This document shows, piece by piece, positions 5,572-6,352 of a DNA stretch of 6,352 nt (positions within the stretch are counted from its first letter, which is position 1; each line of letters starts with the position of its first letter). This DNA is from Gammaproteobacteria bacterium. GTDB taxonomy: Bacteria; Pseudomonadota; Gammaproteobacteria; Pseudomonadales; Azotimanducaceae. Made by a program: the position numbers and the translations under genes. The notes beneath the pieces are model-generated. The model made no database searches, was not told the DNA's origin, and was given only the letters and a program-made list of their open reading frames with translations. The stretch is from contig JAUIKX010000215.1 of NCBI GenBank assembly GCA_030430515.1, positions 1 through 6,352 on the forward strand, in the 5' to 3' direction.

Positions 5572-6189
5572 CTAATCCGGAATCAGCACCAGGGTCAGCG
5601 TGCCGGAATAGGTGCCGTTTCCTGTTGCGAGTTCCGATTCAGGTACTTCGATGGAGACGTTGGCATTTTCAAAGCTGCAGCCGAAGAGATTGAAAACGAA
5701 CTGAAATCCAGTACCCGTCTGGTTTGTCAGCGCGACACCCGCTGTCATCTGCGTGCGTCCCGTACCTGCGTTCGGTTGGTCGTTGAAGTAGACATCGTAG
5801 CTCATCTGGTGCGCGCCGTTGCTGAGCGAGAAGGCGTTCGGATCGCCCGAAACGCCGTCTCCTGACGCAACGATACGGTAGTTACCGCTGGCAAAGAAGC
5901 CTACGCCTGTCTGACCGATACAGACGTTGTCGTTCGCAGTGAGCGGACCCGAGCCCATACCGCCCCACGTGCCCAGCGACATGTCACTCAACCCGGTGAT
6001 ACGGGCCACCAGGCCGCTGGTCAGGGTAATGCCGATGTCGCCGCTGGTCGCAGGGCCTGTAGCGCCCTGCTGCACCGCATGTGACGTAACGGTGCAGGCA
6101 AGGCAGCCAAGCAGTGCCAGTGTCCGGCGCGACGGCGCGTAGGCAAACAGGTTTGCCACGCGCCGCTTCAGTGCTCGCAGAACGGCCAT
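5572..6189 (-). CDS. Secreted pilin-like fimbrial subunit (205 aa)
   Basis: This is a probable structural subunit of the fimbria assembled by the neighbouring chaperone and usher. The N-terminus has a long basic stretch (LKRRVANLFAYAPSRR, 7-22) followed by a hydrophobic core and a likely cut after TSHA (37). The mature chain begins with a 28-residue segment containing ITLTSGLVARIT (54-65), which could act as the donor strand, then GLSDMSLGTW (66-75), Cys90, NYRIVASGDG (103-112), AFSLSN (119-124), MSYDVYF (129-135), GVALTNQTGTG (151-161), Cys171 and a C-terminal YSGTLTLVLIPD (194-205). The two mature cysteines probably pair. Overall it looks like a secreted beta-sandwich of the pilin/spore-coat-U kind. 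It starts 29 nt after the upstream subunit stop and ends 3 nt before the next start, so the three genes form one operon. No strong ribosome binding site precedes the ATG; a shorter start at the GTG of residue 11 is possible. Named by context and internal similarity, not by a certain family match. Confidence 0.75.
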   Translation of the reverse strand: MAVLRALKRRVANLFAYAPSRRTLALLGCLACTVTSHAVQQGATGPATSGDIGITLTSGLVARITGLSDMSLGTWGGMGSGPLTANDNVCIGQTGVGFFASGNYRIVASGDGVSGDPNAFSLSNGAHQMSYDVYFNDQPNAGTGRTQMTAGVALTNQTGTGFQFVFNLFGCSFENANVSIEVPESELATGNGTYSGTLTLVLIPD

Positions 6190-6218
6190 GAAAACCGCTG
6201 CTTTCAGCTCGCGTTAGC

Positions 6219-6352
6219 TCAGTTCGGCGCAACCAGAAGCGTCAGCGTGCCGCTGTAGGTAGACGCGGGCAGGGAGCCTGCAGCGGCTGCGGCGACACCG
6301 ACCGTGATGGTGACGTTATCGCCATCGGTCGCACAGTCGTCGTTGATGTTGC
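6219..6352 (-). CDS. Third pilin-like subunit, C-terminal fragment
   Basis: The minus strand from the right edge is open for 43 codons and stops with TGA at 6219-6221. The fragment contains one cysteine (DDCATDGDN) and ends in STYSGTLTLLVAPN. This closely matches the C-termini of the two downstream subunits (TYSGTLTLVLIPD and RYSGQLQLIVSPE), with the second cysteine at a similar distance before the end. It is therefore a paralogous subunit and the first gene of this leftward run visible here. The 5' part, signal peptide and promoter lie beyond the window. Confidence 0.75.
   Translation of the reverse strand, partial: NINDDCATDGDNVTITVGVAAAAAGSLPASTYSGTLTLLVAPN

Overview
The window comes from a Gram-negative, fairly GC-rich bacterium. 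A gammaproteobacterium-like proteobacterium is my best guess: there is a SppA-type inner-membrane peptidase, a peptidoglycan ligase and a periplasmic chaperone plus outer-membrane usher. No rRNA, tRNA, CRISPR array, transposase or phage gene is visible, and the finer taxonomy cannot be read from this sequence.

Left part (1-1698): the 5' end of a leftward sppA (signal peptide peptidase), a 103-bp divergent intergenic gap, and a complete rightward murF-type ligase. The 3' end of murF contains a perfect 10-bp inverted repeat preceded by eight A's. This reads as an intrinsic terminator on the opposite (minus) strand. Between murF and the next gene lie 287 bp rich in palindromes and small hairpins, including a perfect 14-bp palindrome centred on AACCGGTT and a possible minus-strand small ORF with a good ribosome binding site.

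Middle part (1986-5117): a rightward two-gene unit encoding a periplasmic pilus chaperone and an outer-membrane usher. Both look like the alpha-fimbrial (CS1/CFA-I, 'alternative chaperone-usher') branch rather than the FimC/FimD branch. The usher has the TcfC/CooC-like N-terminal part and a CS1-pili-type C-terminal domain with a cysteine pair.

Right part (5098-6352): a leftward, tightly packed run of three related small secreted proteins: one whose 3' end only is present, one of 205 aa and one of 156 aa. They share a 'GL-[SE]-D-x-[ST]-LG' motif near the N-terminus, one cysteine pair each, and a C-terminal 'xYSGxLxLxVxP' strand. They are best read as the pilin-like subunits handled by the chaperone and usher. 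The last of them overlaps the end of the usher gene tail to tail by 20 bp, so the assembly genes and the subunit genes converge with no room for a dedicated terminator.

Taken together this is an alpha-type chaperone-usher fimbrial locus with an unusual split, convergent layout, inserted next to housekeeping cell-envelope genes. No tip adhesin (CooD-like) or regulator gene is visible; either could lie beyond position 6352.
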